A DNA stretch of 64,000 bases from Mesorhizobium muleiense (GTDB taxonomy: Bacteria; Pseudomonadota; Alphaproteobacteria; Rhizobiales; Rhizobiaceae), in contig NZ_FNEE01000003.1 in assembly GCF_900099905.1 (NCBI RefSeq), positions 310,001 to 374,000 of the forward strand, in the 5' to 3' direction. Under the pieces are notes generated by a model. That model made no database searches and was not told where the DNA came from. It saw only the letters and a list, made by a program, of their open reading frames with translations. The translations under genes were made by a program, and so were the position numbers. Positions 18,077 through 26,571 of the stretch are shown in pieces (position 1 is the stretch's first letter; the number at the start of each line of letters is the position of its first letter).

Positions 18077-18427
18077 TCAGGCCAGCATGTAAATGTTGCG
18101 GATGGTCTCGTGGACGGTGCATTCGCCGATCCAGCCGGCCGGGAACATGACCACCGTGGCAGCGGAGACTTCTATCACCTCGCCGTTGTCCGATCGGTAG
18201 GTCGCGCGGCCGGCAACGAAATGGCACAGTTCGTCGCGCGGGATCGCCAGCCGCCAGCGGCCGGGCGTGCAGACCCAGATGCCGGATTCCGGCTGCTTGT
18301 TCGGCCCCTTGTGGACGAGCCTGCCGGCGGAGTGCGAAGCACCTTCCAGCGCATCCGGCTGAGCGCCCCAGTCGACGAGGTCGGTGCGGGTCGAGGCTTG
18401 GTGGAGATGTGGCGCGGAGGAGGTCAT
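18077..18427 (-). CDS. Cupin-domain protein (PF05899/EutQ-like) B
   Basis: The ATG at 18427 is preceded by GGAG with a seven-base gap and gives 116 residues; the longer open frame upstream runs through a palindromic repeat and is not coding. The cupin pattern repeats that of its sister: SGIWVCTPGRWRLAIPRDEL, HFVAGRATYRSDNGEVIEV and FPAGWIGECTVHETIRNIYM. The His of the first motif in cupin A (WHCHV) is replaced here by Arg-Leu-Ala, so any metal site would differ between the two. It is the first gene of the cupin B, cupin A, aldehyde dehydrogenase unit. The function is unknown; a binding or stabilising role for a labile intermediate is only a guess. Confidence 0.83.
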   Translation of the reverse strand: MTSSAPHLHQASTRTDLVDWGAQPDALEGASHSAGRLVHKGPNKQPESGIWVCTPGRWRLAIPRDELCHFVAGRATYRSDNGEVIEVSAATVVMFPAGWIGECTVHETIRNIYMLA

Positions 18428-18480
18428 GTGGGTGCTCCGCCGGCGCGATGCATGACTTCGCGATCGTCTCGCTCTACGGC

Positions 18481-18636
18481 GCCCCCCTCTGTCCTGCCGG
18501 ACATCTCCCCCACGAGGGGGGAGATTGGCAGCTCTGGCGGCGGCACTCTTCTTGCGACATTTGTGATTGGCGAAATCAGTGATGACGGCCAATCTCCCCC
18601 CAAGTGGGGGAGATGTCCGGTAGGACAGAGGGGGGC
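18481..18636. repeat. RIME1-like element with long inverted arms
   Basis: The arms 18481-18513 and 18604-18636 are inverted copies matching at 32 of 33 positions, separated by 90 bp that contains a further gggggagat palindrome. This is the general form of the rhizobial RIME1 intergenic mosaic element. It separates the glycosyltransferase stop from the cupin B start, and may end or stabilise the transcript coming from the ABC operon. Confidence 0.85.
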
Positions 18637-18665
18637 GCGAAGGAATGCCATACCCATCAGCCCGG

Positions 18666-19940
18666 TCACAGCAGTTTCTCCAGCAGCCCCGCTGCCTTCT
18701 CCGGGCCGTTCTGCGCCTGCATCTGCGCCGACGTCTTCGCCAGCTTGGCCCTGATTGCCGGGTCGGTCAGGCAGGTTTCGATCTTGGCGATCAGCTCGGC
18801 GTCGCTCCAGTCGTAGCGCGGCATGCCGAAGCCGTGGCTGGTCTCCTCGACCCGGGTCGCGTTGTCGTGGCCATCCCAGACATAGGGCATGATGATCGCC
18901 GGCTTGCCGAAGTAGAGACACTCGGTGAACGAGTTGTTGCCGCCATGGTGGATCACCGCATCGACCTGCGGGATCACCGAGGGCTGCGGAAACCAGCTCT
19001 CGACGATGACATTGCCGGGCACTTGCGCGTATTGGTCCTTGTAGCCGCCGACATTGACCAGCGCCCGGTAGCGAGTCTCGGCCAGCGTCGCGATGATGCG
19101 CTTCAAGAGATCGACATCGCCGGCGCCAAGGCTGCCGAACGATACGTAGAGCAGCGGCCCGTCACTATTCTCAGCAAAGGTCGGCACGGTGTAGGGCTTC
19201 TCCTGCCGCACGCAGCCTTCCAGATACTGGAATTTTGCCGGGTCGAGCGGATGGCGGCGCTTGAACTTTGCCGCCTCGGGATAAAGCAACAGGTTGAGGT
19301 AAGGCGAGGCCTCGAAGAACTGGCCGATCGGATACGGCGCTTCGTTGTTGGCTTTCAAAAACGTATTGAAGTCGTCATGGATCGGCTTGATTACCGCGTT
19401 GAAATGGTCGCGGTAGCGCTGATGGCAGGCGTGGTCGTTCTCGCCGCAGCCGGACAGATGCGGCGGGATGTCCTCGTCCTCGATCTCGTTTTCCGAGCAG
19501 GAGATGACGCGCACCCATGGCTTGCCATACTGCTTGATCGCCGGGAACAGGATGACGTTGTCGACGCAGATGACGTCGGGCTTGATCGTCGCAAGCACGC
19601 CGGGCAGGTCCTTCTCAGCCCATTTGGCGCTGTCGACGATCGCCGTCCAGCAGTCCTTCACGTAATTGTCGACCTGGTCGTAGGGCGATTTGCGAAAATT
19701 CGGGATGTGGCCGTTGATGAAGTCTTCCCAGAACTTGGCCATCTGCTCGGGCGGCATCGGCTCGGACAGGTTCACCGGATGCGCCTCGAAGCCGTAGCCC
19801 TTGTAGACGTCGACGAAGCCGGGGTCCGACAGGAACACCGCTCTGTGGCCGCGCGCCTCGACCGCCTGGGCGATACCGACGGAGTTGAGCGCCGGGCCGT
19901 AGGCCGCTTCCGGAAAAAACGCGATGGTCTTCTGCGCCAT
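18666..19940 (-). CDS. MGT-family UDP-glycosyltransferase 1
   Basis: This 424-residue protein is a GT-B fold glycosyltransferase of the macrolide/UGT (GT1) type. The N-terminal acceptor half begins TIAFFPEAAYGPALNSVGIA, with a Rossmann-like start. The C-terminal donor half has LLYVSFGSLGAGD and the sugar-nucleotide motif WFPQPSVIPQVDAVIHHGGN, followed by KPAIIMPYVWDGHDNATRV. The start has AAGGAG eight bases upstream. It lies 16 nt after the PotA-like ATPase and so is the last gene of the importer operon. Family members transfer glucose or similar sugars from UDP donors to small hydrophobic acceptors. Acceptor and donor are unknown here. A second paralogue lies across the divergent regulator, so the pair is probably part of the cluster's core function. 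Confidence 0.88.
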   Translation of the reverse strand: MAQKTIAFFPEAAYGPALNSVGIAQAVEARGHRAVFLSDPGFVDVYKGYGFEAHPVNLSEPMPPEQMAKFWEDFINGHIPNFRKSPYDQVDNYVKDCWTAIVDSAKWAEKDLPGVLATIKPDVICVDNVILFPAIKQYGKPWVRVISCSENEIEDEDIPPHLSGCGENDHACHQRYRDHFNAVIKPIHDDFNTFLKANNEAPYPIGQFFEASPYLNLLLYPEAAKFKRRHPLDPAKFQYLEGCVRQEKPYTVPTFAENSDGPLLYVSFGSLGAGDVDLLKRIIATLAETRYRALVNVGGYKDQYAQVPGNVIVESWFPQPSVIPQVDAVIHHGGNNSFTECLYFGKPAIIMPYVWDGHDNATRVEETSHGFGMPRYDWSDAELIAKIETCLTDPAIRAKLAKTSAQMQAQNGPEKAAGLLEKLL

Positions 19941-19956
19941 GAAAGTTCTCCTTCAA

Positions 19957-21030
19957 TCAATCTGCGAAAATTCTGACGTCGGCGGCATCCCAGCCGAGTT
20001 CGACCGCATCGCCCGACGCGACCGGGCGGCGGTCGGCGGCGTCGGCGGTGACGCGCACCAGGAACGGTTTTTGTGACAGAGCGGTGCGGACATGCAGCTG
20101 CAGGTCGAGCCCGTGATAGGCGAGCGCCTCGACGATGCCGGCAACACGGTTGGCCGTCTCTGGCGGCGGGAACAGCCGGATGCGCTCGGGCCGCACCGAA
20201 GCGACCGCCGCAGCGCCGGGCGAAAGTATTTCGGGAACCATGCCTGATATCCGCGCACCATTGGCTGCCAGCACGCCATCGTTGGCGGCTTTGCCCGGCA
20301 CGAAATTCATGACGCCAATGAAGTCGGCGACGAAACGGTCGGCCGGATGTTCGTAGACCGCATGCGGCGTGTCGCATTGCAGCAGCTTGCCGTCCCTCAG
20401 CACCGCCATGCGGTCGGCCATAACGAGCGATTCCTCCTGGTCATGGGTGACGATGACGAAGGTGATGCCGACTTCGTGCTGCAGCCGCTTCAGCTCCAGT
20501 TGCATGGCGCCGCGCAATTTCTTGTCGAGCGCACCGAGCGGCTCGTCGAGCAGCAGCAGCCGCGGCCGCTTGACCAGCGCCCGGGCAAGCGCGACGCGCT
20601 GCTTCTGGCCGCCCGACAATTGCTCCGGCTTGCGGTCGGCGAAGGCGACAAGCTCGGTCGTCGCCAGGATGGCGTCGACGCGGGAGCGGATTTCGTTTGC
20701 CGGCAAGCGCTCCATTTCAAGGCCGTAGGAAACATTGGCCCGGACGCTCATATGCGGAAACAGCGCGTAGGACTGGAACATCAGGTTGACCGGCCGCCTG
20801 TTGGGCGGGGTTTTCGCGATGTCGCGGCCGTCGAGCAGGATGCGCCCCTCATTGGGCATCTCGAAACCGGCCAGCATGCGCAGCAGCGTGGTCTTGCCGC
20901 AGCCGGAAGGTCCGAGCAAGGCGAAGAACTCGTTCTCGCGGATATCGAGCGAGATGCCGTCGACGGCCGTCACCCGGCCGAAGTTCTTCGACACCTTGTC
21001 GATCGCCAGCAGCGTGCGGGGCTCGCTCAT
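19957..21030 (-). CDS. potA: Spermidine/putrescine-type ABC transporter ATPase
   Basis: The ATG at 21030 gives 357 residues; the open frame upstream is a shadow inside the permease gene. The ATPase domain has Walker A GPSGCGKTT near residue 40, signature LSGGQKQRVALARAL and Walker B LLLLDEPLGALD, and is followed by a C-terminal TOBE-like regulatory domain (VASVRPERIRLFPP onward), as in PotA/UgpC-type importers. The start codon overlaps the stop of the PotC-like permease in a TAATG junction, so translation is coupled. It energises uptake of a polyamine-like cation by the PotBCD-type genes beside it. The exact substrate is inferred; opines and quaternary amines use the same family. Confidence 0.9.
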   Translation of the reverse strand: MSEPRTLLAIDKVSKNFGRVTAVDGISLDIRENEFFALLGPSGCGKTTLLRMLAGFEMPNEGRILLDGRDIAKTPPNRRPVNLMFQSYALFPHMSVRANVSYGLEMERLPANEIRSRVDAILATTELVAFADRKPEQLSGGQKQRVALARALVKRPRLLLLDEPLGALDKKLRGAMQLELKRLQHEVGITFVIVTHDQEESLVMADRMAVLRDGKLLQCDTPHAVYEHPADRFVADFIGVMNFVPGKAANDGVLAANGARISGMVPEILSPGAAAVASVRPERIRLFPPPETANRVAGIVEALAYHGLDLQLHVRTALSQKPFLVRVTADAADRRPVASGDAVELGWDAADVRIFAD

Positions 21031-21821
21031 TAGCCGATGACTCCGCGGTTGAGCCGCTGCGACAGGGTCAGCGCGGTGATTGAGACCGCCATGACTATGG
21101 TCGCCAATGCATTGATCTCCGGCGTGATGCCGAAGCGGATCATCGAATAGATCTGCATCGGCAGCGTAGTCGAGGCGCGGCCGGCGCCGGCGGTGAAGAA
21201 GGCGATGATGAACTCGTCGACCGAAAGGGTGAAGGCGAGCAGCGCGCCGGCGACGACCGCAGGCAGGATGACCGGCAATGTCACCCGCCTGAAGGTGGTG
21301 AGCGCGGAAGCGCCGAGATCGGCGGAGGCCTCGACGATCGACCAGTCGAAGCTTTTTAGCCGCGCGCGCACCACCGAGCAGACGAAGGCGAGGTTGAAGA
21401 CGACATGGGCGAGGATGATGGTGTGCAGGCCGAGCGTGAAATCGAGCATGGAAAAGAAGCTGAGCAGCGCCACCGCCAGCACGATGTCGGGAATGATCAT
21501 CGGCGCAAAGATCAGCGCCTCGAGGCCGCTTCCGTACTGCCGGCGCATTTCGACGCCGATGGCCAGCAAGGTGCCGAGCAGCGTGGCGATGGCTGTCGAG
21601 ACCAGCGCCACGATCAGCGTGTTGAGGGCGGCGGAAAGGATCGCGGCGTTTCCGGCGAGCGAGGCATACCATTTCAGCGAAAAGCCCGACCAGACGGTCG
21701 GCAGCCCGCCTTGGTTGAACGACAGCGCCACCAGTACGGCGATCGGAATGTAGAGGAAGGCGAAGACCAGCGTCAGCACGAGCCAGAGCGTGCGCCGTGT
21801 GGCGGGCGAGCGCTCAGTCAT
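21030..21821 (-). CDS. potC: Spermidine/putrescine-type ABC permease (PotC-like)
   Basis: The 263-residue protein has six hydrophobic segments and the cytoplasmic EAA loop EASADLGASALTTFRRVTLP near residue 165, which docks to the ATPase. The order and sequence match PotC/YdcV-type permeases. It overlaps the upstream PotB-like gene by 8 nt and the downstream ATPase by 1 nt, which indicates tight translational coupling in a potD-B-C-A-glycosyltransferase operon. It forms half the channel for an amine substrate. No internal frameshift or missing segment is seen. The assignment to polyamine rather than other cationic amines rests on the binding protein and the PuuA/PuuB-like neighbours. Confidence 0.9.
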   Translation of the reverse strand: MTERSPATRRTLWLVLTLVFAFLYIPIAVLVALSFNQGGLPTVWSGFSLKWYASLAGNAAILSAALNTLIVALVSTAIATLLGTLLAIGVEMRRQYGSGLEALIFAPMIIPDIVLAVALLSFFSMLDFTLGLHTIILAHVVFNLAFVCSVVRARLKSFDWSIVEASADLGASALTTFRRVTLPVILPAVVAGALLAFTLSVDEFIIAFFTAGAGRASTTLPMQIYSMIRFGITPEINALATIVMAVSITALTLSQRLNRGVIG

Positions 21822-22692
21822 CGGCGCCTCCTTTCGCTTCGGCGATACGGCCGGCGGCGCGATCGGCAGCCAGGGCCTGCGCCGTCAGCACCAAAAGCAT
21901 GATGGCGATCAGCGCCATCGCCAGCGCTGCGCCGAACGGCCAGTCATTGGCGGTCAGGAACTGGTCGTAGACAAGATTGCCGATCATCTGGAAGCGGCCG
22001 CCGCCGAGCAGTGCCGGCGTGACGAAATTGCCGATCGACAGCACGAAGACGAACACCGCCCCGGCGGCGATGCCCGGCACCGTCAGCGGCAGGATAACCC
22101 GGCGAAATGTGGTCATGGCCGAAGCGCCGAGATCGCGCGAGGCCTCGGCCAGCTCCGGATTGAGCCGCGACAGCGGCGCGTAGCAGGCGAGGATGACGAA
22201 AGGCAGGTAATTGTAGACCAGACCGGCGATGACGGCGCCTTCGGTATAGAGCATCGACGGCGGCTCGCCGGTATAGCCGAACCAGCGCAAGAGCTGGGTG
22301 ATCAGGCCTTCGCGGTTGAGCAGCACGATCCATGCATAGGTGCGGATCAGGTAATTGGACCAGAAAGGCAAGACGGCGAAGAACAGGAACACCGGCTGCC
22401 ACCGGCGCGGTGCTGCCGCGATCGCATAGGCGGCGGCATAGCCGATCACCACGGCGATCAGCGTTGCCGTGCCCGCGATGCGCGCCGAATTGAGGAAGAT
22501 GCCGGCATAGAGCGGGTCGAGCACCAGCCCGAAATTCTCCAGCGTGAAGCTGTATTCGATGCCGCCATAAATGCCGCGCCGGAAGAAGGCGAGCGCCAGC
22601 ACCAGCGCGCATGGCACCACCATCAAGGCGGTGAGCCAGGCCAGCGCCGGCGCCATCAGCAAGGAGGAGCGAGAAGGTGTGAACGATCTCAT
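21814..22692 (-). CDS. potB: Spermidine/putrescine-type ABC permease (PotB-like)
   Basis: The 292-residue protein has six hydrophobic segments and the EAA loop EASRDLGASAMTTFRRVILP near residue 190, almost the same as that of its partner permease. A long first periplasmic loop (YSFTLENFGLVLDPLYAGIF) is typical of PotB/YdcU-type proteins. It pairs with the PotC-like product to make the channel. It overlaps the next gene by 8 nt. A 329-bp spacer filled with palindromic repeats lies between it and the binding-protein gene upstream; such spacers often allow higher expression of the binding protein than of the membrane parts. Confidence 0.9.
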   Translation of the reverse strand: MRSFTPSRSSLLMAPALAWLTALMVVPCALVLALAFFRRGIYGGIEYSFTLENFGLVLDPLYAGIFLNSARIAGTATLIAVVIGYAAAYAIAAAPRRWQPVFLFFAVLPFWSNYLIRTYAWIVLLNREGLITQLLRWFGYTGEPPSMLYTEGAVIAGLVYNYLPFVILACYAPLSRLNPELAEASRDLGASAMTTFRRVILPLTVPGIAAGAVFVFVLSIGNFVTPALLGGGRFQMIGNLVYDQFLTANDWPFGAALAMALIAIMLLVLTAQALAADRAAGRIAEAKGGADD

Positions 22693-23021
22693 GTCGCACT
22701 CTCCTCTGGCCTTGAGGCCATCTCAAAGGCATCGAAATTGTGTTTGGACAAGCGCCCCCTCACCCGGATTGCCAACCGAATTGCGAAGGGCAATTCGGGG
22801 CAATCCGACCTCTCCCCGAGGGGAGAGGAGGTCGCCGACCTTGGCGTCAGCCTCTTCTCCCCAGCGGGGAGAAGGTGGCCGCGAAGCGGCCGGATGAGGG
22901 GGTGCTGCGCCGGAGCTTGGCGACAGGTCGCAATCCAGCCGATCTCCCCCCTTGAGGGGGAGATGGCCGGCAGGCCAGAGGGGGGCGTGAAGGAACGCAA
23001 GCCTGATTCCAGATGCCGAAA
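22693..23021. repeat. Composite RIME-like repeats inside the pot operon
   Basis: No gene is seen in this spacer. One element at about 22752-22901 has outer arms gcgccccctcacccgg and ccggatgagggggtgc plus two inner hairpins (ctctccccgaggggagag and cttctccccagcggggagaa). A second, RIME1-like half element lies at about 22940-22987 (gatctccccccttgaggggg). Together they separate potD from potB and could act as RNA-stabilising hairpins that set the ratio of binding protein to permease. Confidence 0.8.
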
Positions 23022-24086
23022 CTACTGCGCCGCCTTGATCTCGCTGACGATCTTCGAATAGTCGCGCTGGGCGTCGCCGACGTCGCGCAACTGCTCGAAC
23101 TTGACCAGTTCGGCCACAGGCATGTTCATATTTGGGAATTTGGCGAGGAAATCCGCCGGCAGGCTTTCCATAGCCGGCTTGTTCGGCACCTTGTAATCGA
23201 TGTTCTGAGCCGCCCAGGCGTGGTTCTTGGCGTCCAGCATGAAGTTGATGAACTGGAAGGCGGCGTCCTTGTTGGCCGATGCCTTCATCACCACCATCGT
23301 ATCGACCCACAGGTCCGAGCCTTCCTTGGGTATGGTGTATTTAATCTGCGGATTCTCGGCGATGCCATAGTTGCACCAGCCATCCCATGCCTGCACCATC
23401 AGCGCCTCGCCCGAAACCAGCTTCGAATAGAAGGTGGTGTCGTCATAGGCGAGCAAGGTCTTCTTGGCCGAGATCAGCAGGTCCTTGACCTCGGCGAGCT
23501 TGGCCGGATCGGTTTCGTTGACCGAATAGCCCTTGGCGAGCTGCCCGGCGGCAAGCAGCCAGCGGTCGGTCGCCAGCATCGTGGTCTTGCCCTTGAGCGC
23601 CTCGGACGGGGCGAGAAGATCGTTCCAGCTGGCCGGCTCGGTCTTCACCAGATCCGAGCGGTAGCAGAGGCCGGTGGTGCCCCAGGTGTAAGGCACGGAA
23701 AAATTGTTGCCGACATCGTGCGGCAGCTTGGCCGCCTCAGGATAGAGATTGGCGAGATTGGGGATCTTGGCGTGGTCGATCGTCTCGATCAGGCCGAGAT
23801 TGTTCAGCACTTCTGCGAACGGCGAGGAAACGAAGACCACGTCATAGCCCTTGCCGCCCGAAGCGACGAGCTTGCCCATGATCTCCTCATTGGTGGCGTG
23901 AACGACGACTTCGCCGGAAACGCCGGTCGCTGCTTTGAAGGCGGCCATGGCGTCCGGCGCCATGTAGCCGTCCCAGTTGGAAATGACGAGGTCGGCGGCG
24001 GCGGCCGGCGCCGACAGCGCGAAGGCGAGGCCAAGCGCGATCGCGGAAGTTTTTAACGAACGGTGCCGCAGGGTGGTGGCGGTCAT
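23022..24086 (-). CDS. potD: Spermidine/putrescine-type ABC transporter binding protein
   Basis: The ATG at 24086 follows GGGAG with a six-base gap and gives 354 residues. A Sec signal peptide covers about residues 1-30 (SAIALGLAFALSAPAAAA). The mature protein begins DLVISNWDGYMAPDAMAAF, the usual start of PotD/PotF-like binding proteins, with VVVHATNEEIMGKL and VPYTWGTTGLCYRSD following in order. It captures an amine in the periplasm for the PotBC channel. The gene heads the minus-strand arm and starts 241 bp from the divergent GntR gene, so that regulator probably controls it. The pocket residues are not diagnostic enough to name the ligand. Confidence 0.9.
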   Translation of the reverse strand: MTATTLRHRSLKTSAIALGLAFALSAPAAAADLVISNWDGYMAPDAMAAFKAATGVSGEVVVHATNEEIMGKLVASGGKGYDVVFVSSPFAEVLNNLGLIETIDHAKIPNLANLYPEAAKLPHDVGNNFSVPYTWGTTGLCYRSDLVKTEPASWNDLLAPSEALKGKTTMLATDRWLLAAGQLAKGYSVNETDPAKLAEVKDLLISAKKTLLAYDDTTFYSKLVSGEALMVQAWDGWCNYGIAENPQIKYTIPKEGSDLWVDTMVVMKASANKDAAFQFINFMLDAKNHAWAAQNIDYKVPNKPAMESLPADFLAKFPNMNMPVAELVKFEQLRDVGDAQRDYSKIVSEIKAAQ

Positions 24087-24327
24087 GACAGACTCCCATT
24101 CTGGTTGATCGTCGAATTCAATCAATCGTCGGACCAGCGCTTGCGGCCATGCCGCCGCTTCGATCCTGTTCCCCGGTCTTTTTATTGCCGATTGAACCCA
24201 CAGTACTATTGCAGAAAAAAGTACGTCAATCCATAATTTGTCAAAATCGCACGCGAAATCCAGCCGATTGCGCCCGCAAGGGCAATCGGTCAAACCGCAG
24301 CGGTCGAGCCCGTTCACGAGAAACGCC
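24087..24327. promoter_or_regulatory. Divergent control region between potD and the GntR gene
   Basis: This 241-bp region must carry promoters for both arms of the amine cluster. It becomes AT-rich around 24175-24250. An inverted repeat GTACT (24203-24207) and AGTAC (24220-24224) with a 12-bp gap lies in this part and is a candidate GntR operator. A TTG near 24238 opens the regulator frame further, but the ATG at 24328 is a better start. Confidence 0.4.
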
Positions 24328-25266
24328 ATGCAAGCCGTTGCCAGACGCCCGCGCACCAATCATCTTGATCTCGCGCAGCGCATTCTCGACGTAGCCCGGC
24401 AGCGCGGCTTCGAGGCCGGCGCCCATCTCCCGGAACAGCAAATCGCCTCGCTCTGCAACGTCTCGCGGACCCCGGTGCGGGCCGCGCTGCGCCTGCTCAC
24501 CGAAAAAGGCGTCGTGCGATGGGAAGCCGAATCCGGCTATCGGCTGGCCGTTGACCTCACCAAGCAGGCGACGCTTGCCACTGACCTGCCAAGCGCCGAG
24601 GAGGACGAACTCGCGGAGATGATCCTGCGCGATCGGTCGGCGCGCCGGCTGGATCAGACGGTGACCGTTGGCGCGTTGATGCGGCGCTACAGTGCCGAAC
24701 GAAAGACAGTACTAAAAGCGCTAAAGAAACTGACAGACGAAAATCTTCTGGATCGCGCACCGGGACAGGCCTGGCTGTTCAGGCGGGCGCCTGACGATCC
24801 GGAGGCGCAAGGGGAAAGCTACGAGTTCCGCCTGCTGCTGGAACCCGCCGCCATTCTGGCGCCTGGCTTTCGGCTGGACGGGACCCGCGCGGCAGCCTTG
24901 CGCCAGCGCATGGAAGCGCTGCTGGCGCTGCCCGACGCCACATTCGATATCAGAGAGTTCCAGCGGTTGGACATCGACTTTCACGGCATGATCGCCGACG
25001 GCTCCAGCAACCGCTTCGTCACCGACGCGCTGTCCGATCATCTCAGGCTGCGCCGGCTGCCGGGGACCTATGCCGGCGTCAACGTCTTCCGGCTGAAGCA
25101 ATCGCTGCGCGAGCACCTGACCATACTCGACCAACTGGAAAGCCGGCAGTATGAGGTTGCAGCCGATCTGCTTCGCGTCCATCTGCGATTGTCCCGCAGC
25201 CAGCGACCGCAGGCGGCCAGTCGCGGCGCCCCCGCGTTGTTCGGCATGATCAGCCGGCCGGATTGA
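24328..25266 (+). CDS. GntR-family regulator with two winged-helix domains and FCD domain
   Basis: The ATG at 24328 gives 312 residues. Residues about 10-75 form a GntR winged helix (LPEQQIASLCNVSRTPVRAA). Residues about 90-155 look like a second one (TVTVGALMRRYSAERKTVLK followed by the wing LLDRAPGQAWLFRRA). The C-terminal part (YEFRLLLEPAAILAPG, then DIDFHGMIADGSSNRF near residue 225) is an FCD ligand-binding domain. It diverges from potD and is the first gene of the plus-strand arm with glycosyltransferase 2, PuuA- and PuuB-like genes. It is the likely ligand-responsive regulator of the whole cluster. The second winged helix is inferred from the pattern of helices and would need a profile search. 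Confidence 0.85.
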   Translation: MQAVARRPRTNHLDLAQRILDVARQRGFEAGAHLPEQQIASLCNVSRTPVRAALRLLTEKGVVRWEAESGYRLAVDLTKQATLATDLPSAEEDELAEMILRDRSARRLDQTVTVGALMRRYSAERKTVLKALKKLTDENLLDRAPGQAWLFRRAPDDPEAQGESYEFRLLLEPAAILAPGFRLDGTRAAALRQRMEALLALPDATFDIREFQRLDIDFHGMIADGSSNRFVTDALSDHLRLRRLPGTYAGVNVFRLKQSLREHLTILDQLESRQYEVAADLLRVHLRLSRSQRPQAASRGAPALFGMISRPD

Positions 25267-25283
25267 CGAGGACCACGAGAACA

Positions 25284-26567
25284 GTGACGCGCAAAACCAG
25301 CCCGACTATCGCGTTGTTTCCCGAAGCGAGCTTCGGTGCCGCGCTCAATTGCGTCGGCATCGCGCAGGCCTTGCGCGCAAGGGGTGCGCGGCCGGTGTTC
25401 ATCTGTCACGCCGGCTTTTCCGGCGTGTTCGCCGACTACGGGTTTCAGGAATACCAGTTGCCGACCGACGATCCGCTGACCGACAGCGAACGCCAGAGCT
25501 ATTGGCAGGCTTTCGTGCGCCGGCATCTGCCGCATTTCAGGCTAAGCCCGATCGACCAACTCGAAACCTACGTCGCCCCGACCTGGCAAGCGATCGTCGA
25601 TACCGCGGTCAATGCCGAGGCGCCGCTGCGCCAATTGCTGACCCGGTTGAAGCCGGACGCCGTGGTGCTCGACAACGTCGTCATGTTTCCAGCACTTGCT
25701 GCCGCCGGTTGCCCATGGGTGCGCGTCGTCTCCTGCGCCGAGACCGAGCTGCCCGACGCCGATGTACCGCCCTATCTGTCCGGTCTCGCCGCCGACGACC
25801 CCGGTCGCGCGGCCTTCGAGGCGCGCTACCTGGCAGCCGTCGCTCCGGCACATGACCGGTTCAACCGGCTTCGGACCGACGCCGGCCTTGCGCCCTTGCC
25901 GAAGGGGCTTTTTCTCGAAGCTTCGCCCGATCTCAATCTGCTGCTGACCCCAACCATCGTGCGCAGGCAGCGCGCCGAGCCGCTCGACCCGGCCCGCTTC
26001 GTCTATCTCGAAGGCTGCGTCCGTTCGGAAGGGCCGTTCGACGTGCCGGTCTTTCCACGCAATGACGGGCCGCTGGTCTATCTCAGCTTCGGCAGCCTGG
26101 GCGCGATGGATGTCGGCCTGATCGAGCGCATGCTCGCCGTGTTCGACCGGCTTCCGGCCCGCTTCATCGTCAATGTCGGCGGTCTGCGCGACAGCTATCG
26201 CGCGGTTCCGGACAATGTCTATCTCGATGCTTGGTTTCCGCAGCCGTCGGTTGTCGCGAAATCCGACCTCTTCATCCATCACGGCGGCAACAACAGCTTT
26301 TGCGAAGCGCTGCGTTTCGGCGTGCCGTCGCTGATCATGCCCTATTGCTGGGACGGGCACGACAATGCGCAACGCGCCGAGGAAACCGGCGTCGGCCGCC
26401 ACCTCAGCCGCGATGGCTGGAGCGACGACGAACTGGAAAACGCCATCCTTGGCCTAATGGCCGATGGCGAGATGCGCGTTCGTCTCAAGGAGAATGCAGC
26501 CACCATGGCACGGGCGCCGGGAACCGAAATCGCCGCCGAATCCATTCTCGCCCTCGTAAGGACGTGA
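25284..26567 (+). CDS. MGT-family UDP-glycosyltransferase 2
   Basis: The GTG at 25284 is preferred over a TTG at 25263 that overlaps the regulator stop; it gives 427 residues, close to the 424 of its paralogue. It is a GT-B glycosyltransferase beginning PTIALFPEASFGAALNCVGI. The donor half has LVYLSFGSLGAMD and WFPQPSVVAKSDLFIHHGGN followed by PSLIMPYCWDGHDNAQRAEE. Both paralogues share the acceptor-half phrase FFEASP or FLEASP and the phrase YLEGCVR, so they arose by duplication and diverged substantially. It lies 17 nt after the regulator gene and 4 nt before the PuuA-like gene, firmly inside the operon. It may act on the same or a sequential acceptor; nothing in the sequence tells which. 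Confidence 0.88.
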   Translation: MTRKTSPTIALFPEASFGAALNCVGIAQALRARGARPVFICHAGFSGVFADYGFQEYQLPTDDPLTDSERQSYWQAFVRRHLPHFRLSPIDQLETYVAPTWQAIVDTAVNAEAPLRQLLTRLKPDAVVLDNVVMFPALAAAGCPWVRVVSCAETELPDADVPPYLSGLAADDPGRAAFEARYLAAVAPAHDRFNRLRTDAGLAPLPKGLFLEASPDLNLLLTPTIVRRQRAEPLDPARFVYLEGCVRSEGPFDVPVFPRNDGPLVYLSFGSLGAMDVGLIERMLAVFDRLPARFIVNVGGLRDSYRAVPDNVYLDAWFPQPSVVAKSDLFIHHGGNNSFCEALRFGVPSLIMPYCWDGHDNAQRAEETGVGRHLSRDGWSDDELENAILGLMADGEMRVRLKENAATMARAPGTEIAAESILALVRT

Positions 26568-26571
26568 CCTG

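Noticed and set aside
21790..23061. 423-codon plus-strand frame opposite the PotB-like gene
   Set aside because: It is a shadow of the permease and of the palindromic repeats.
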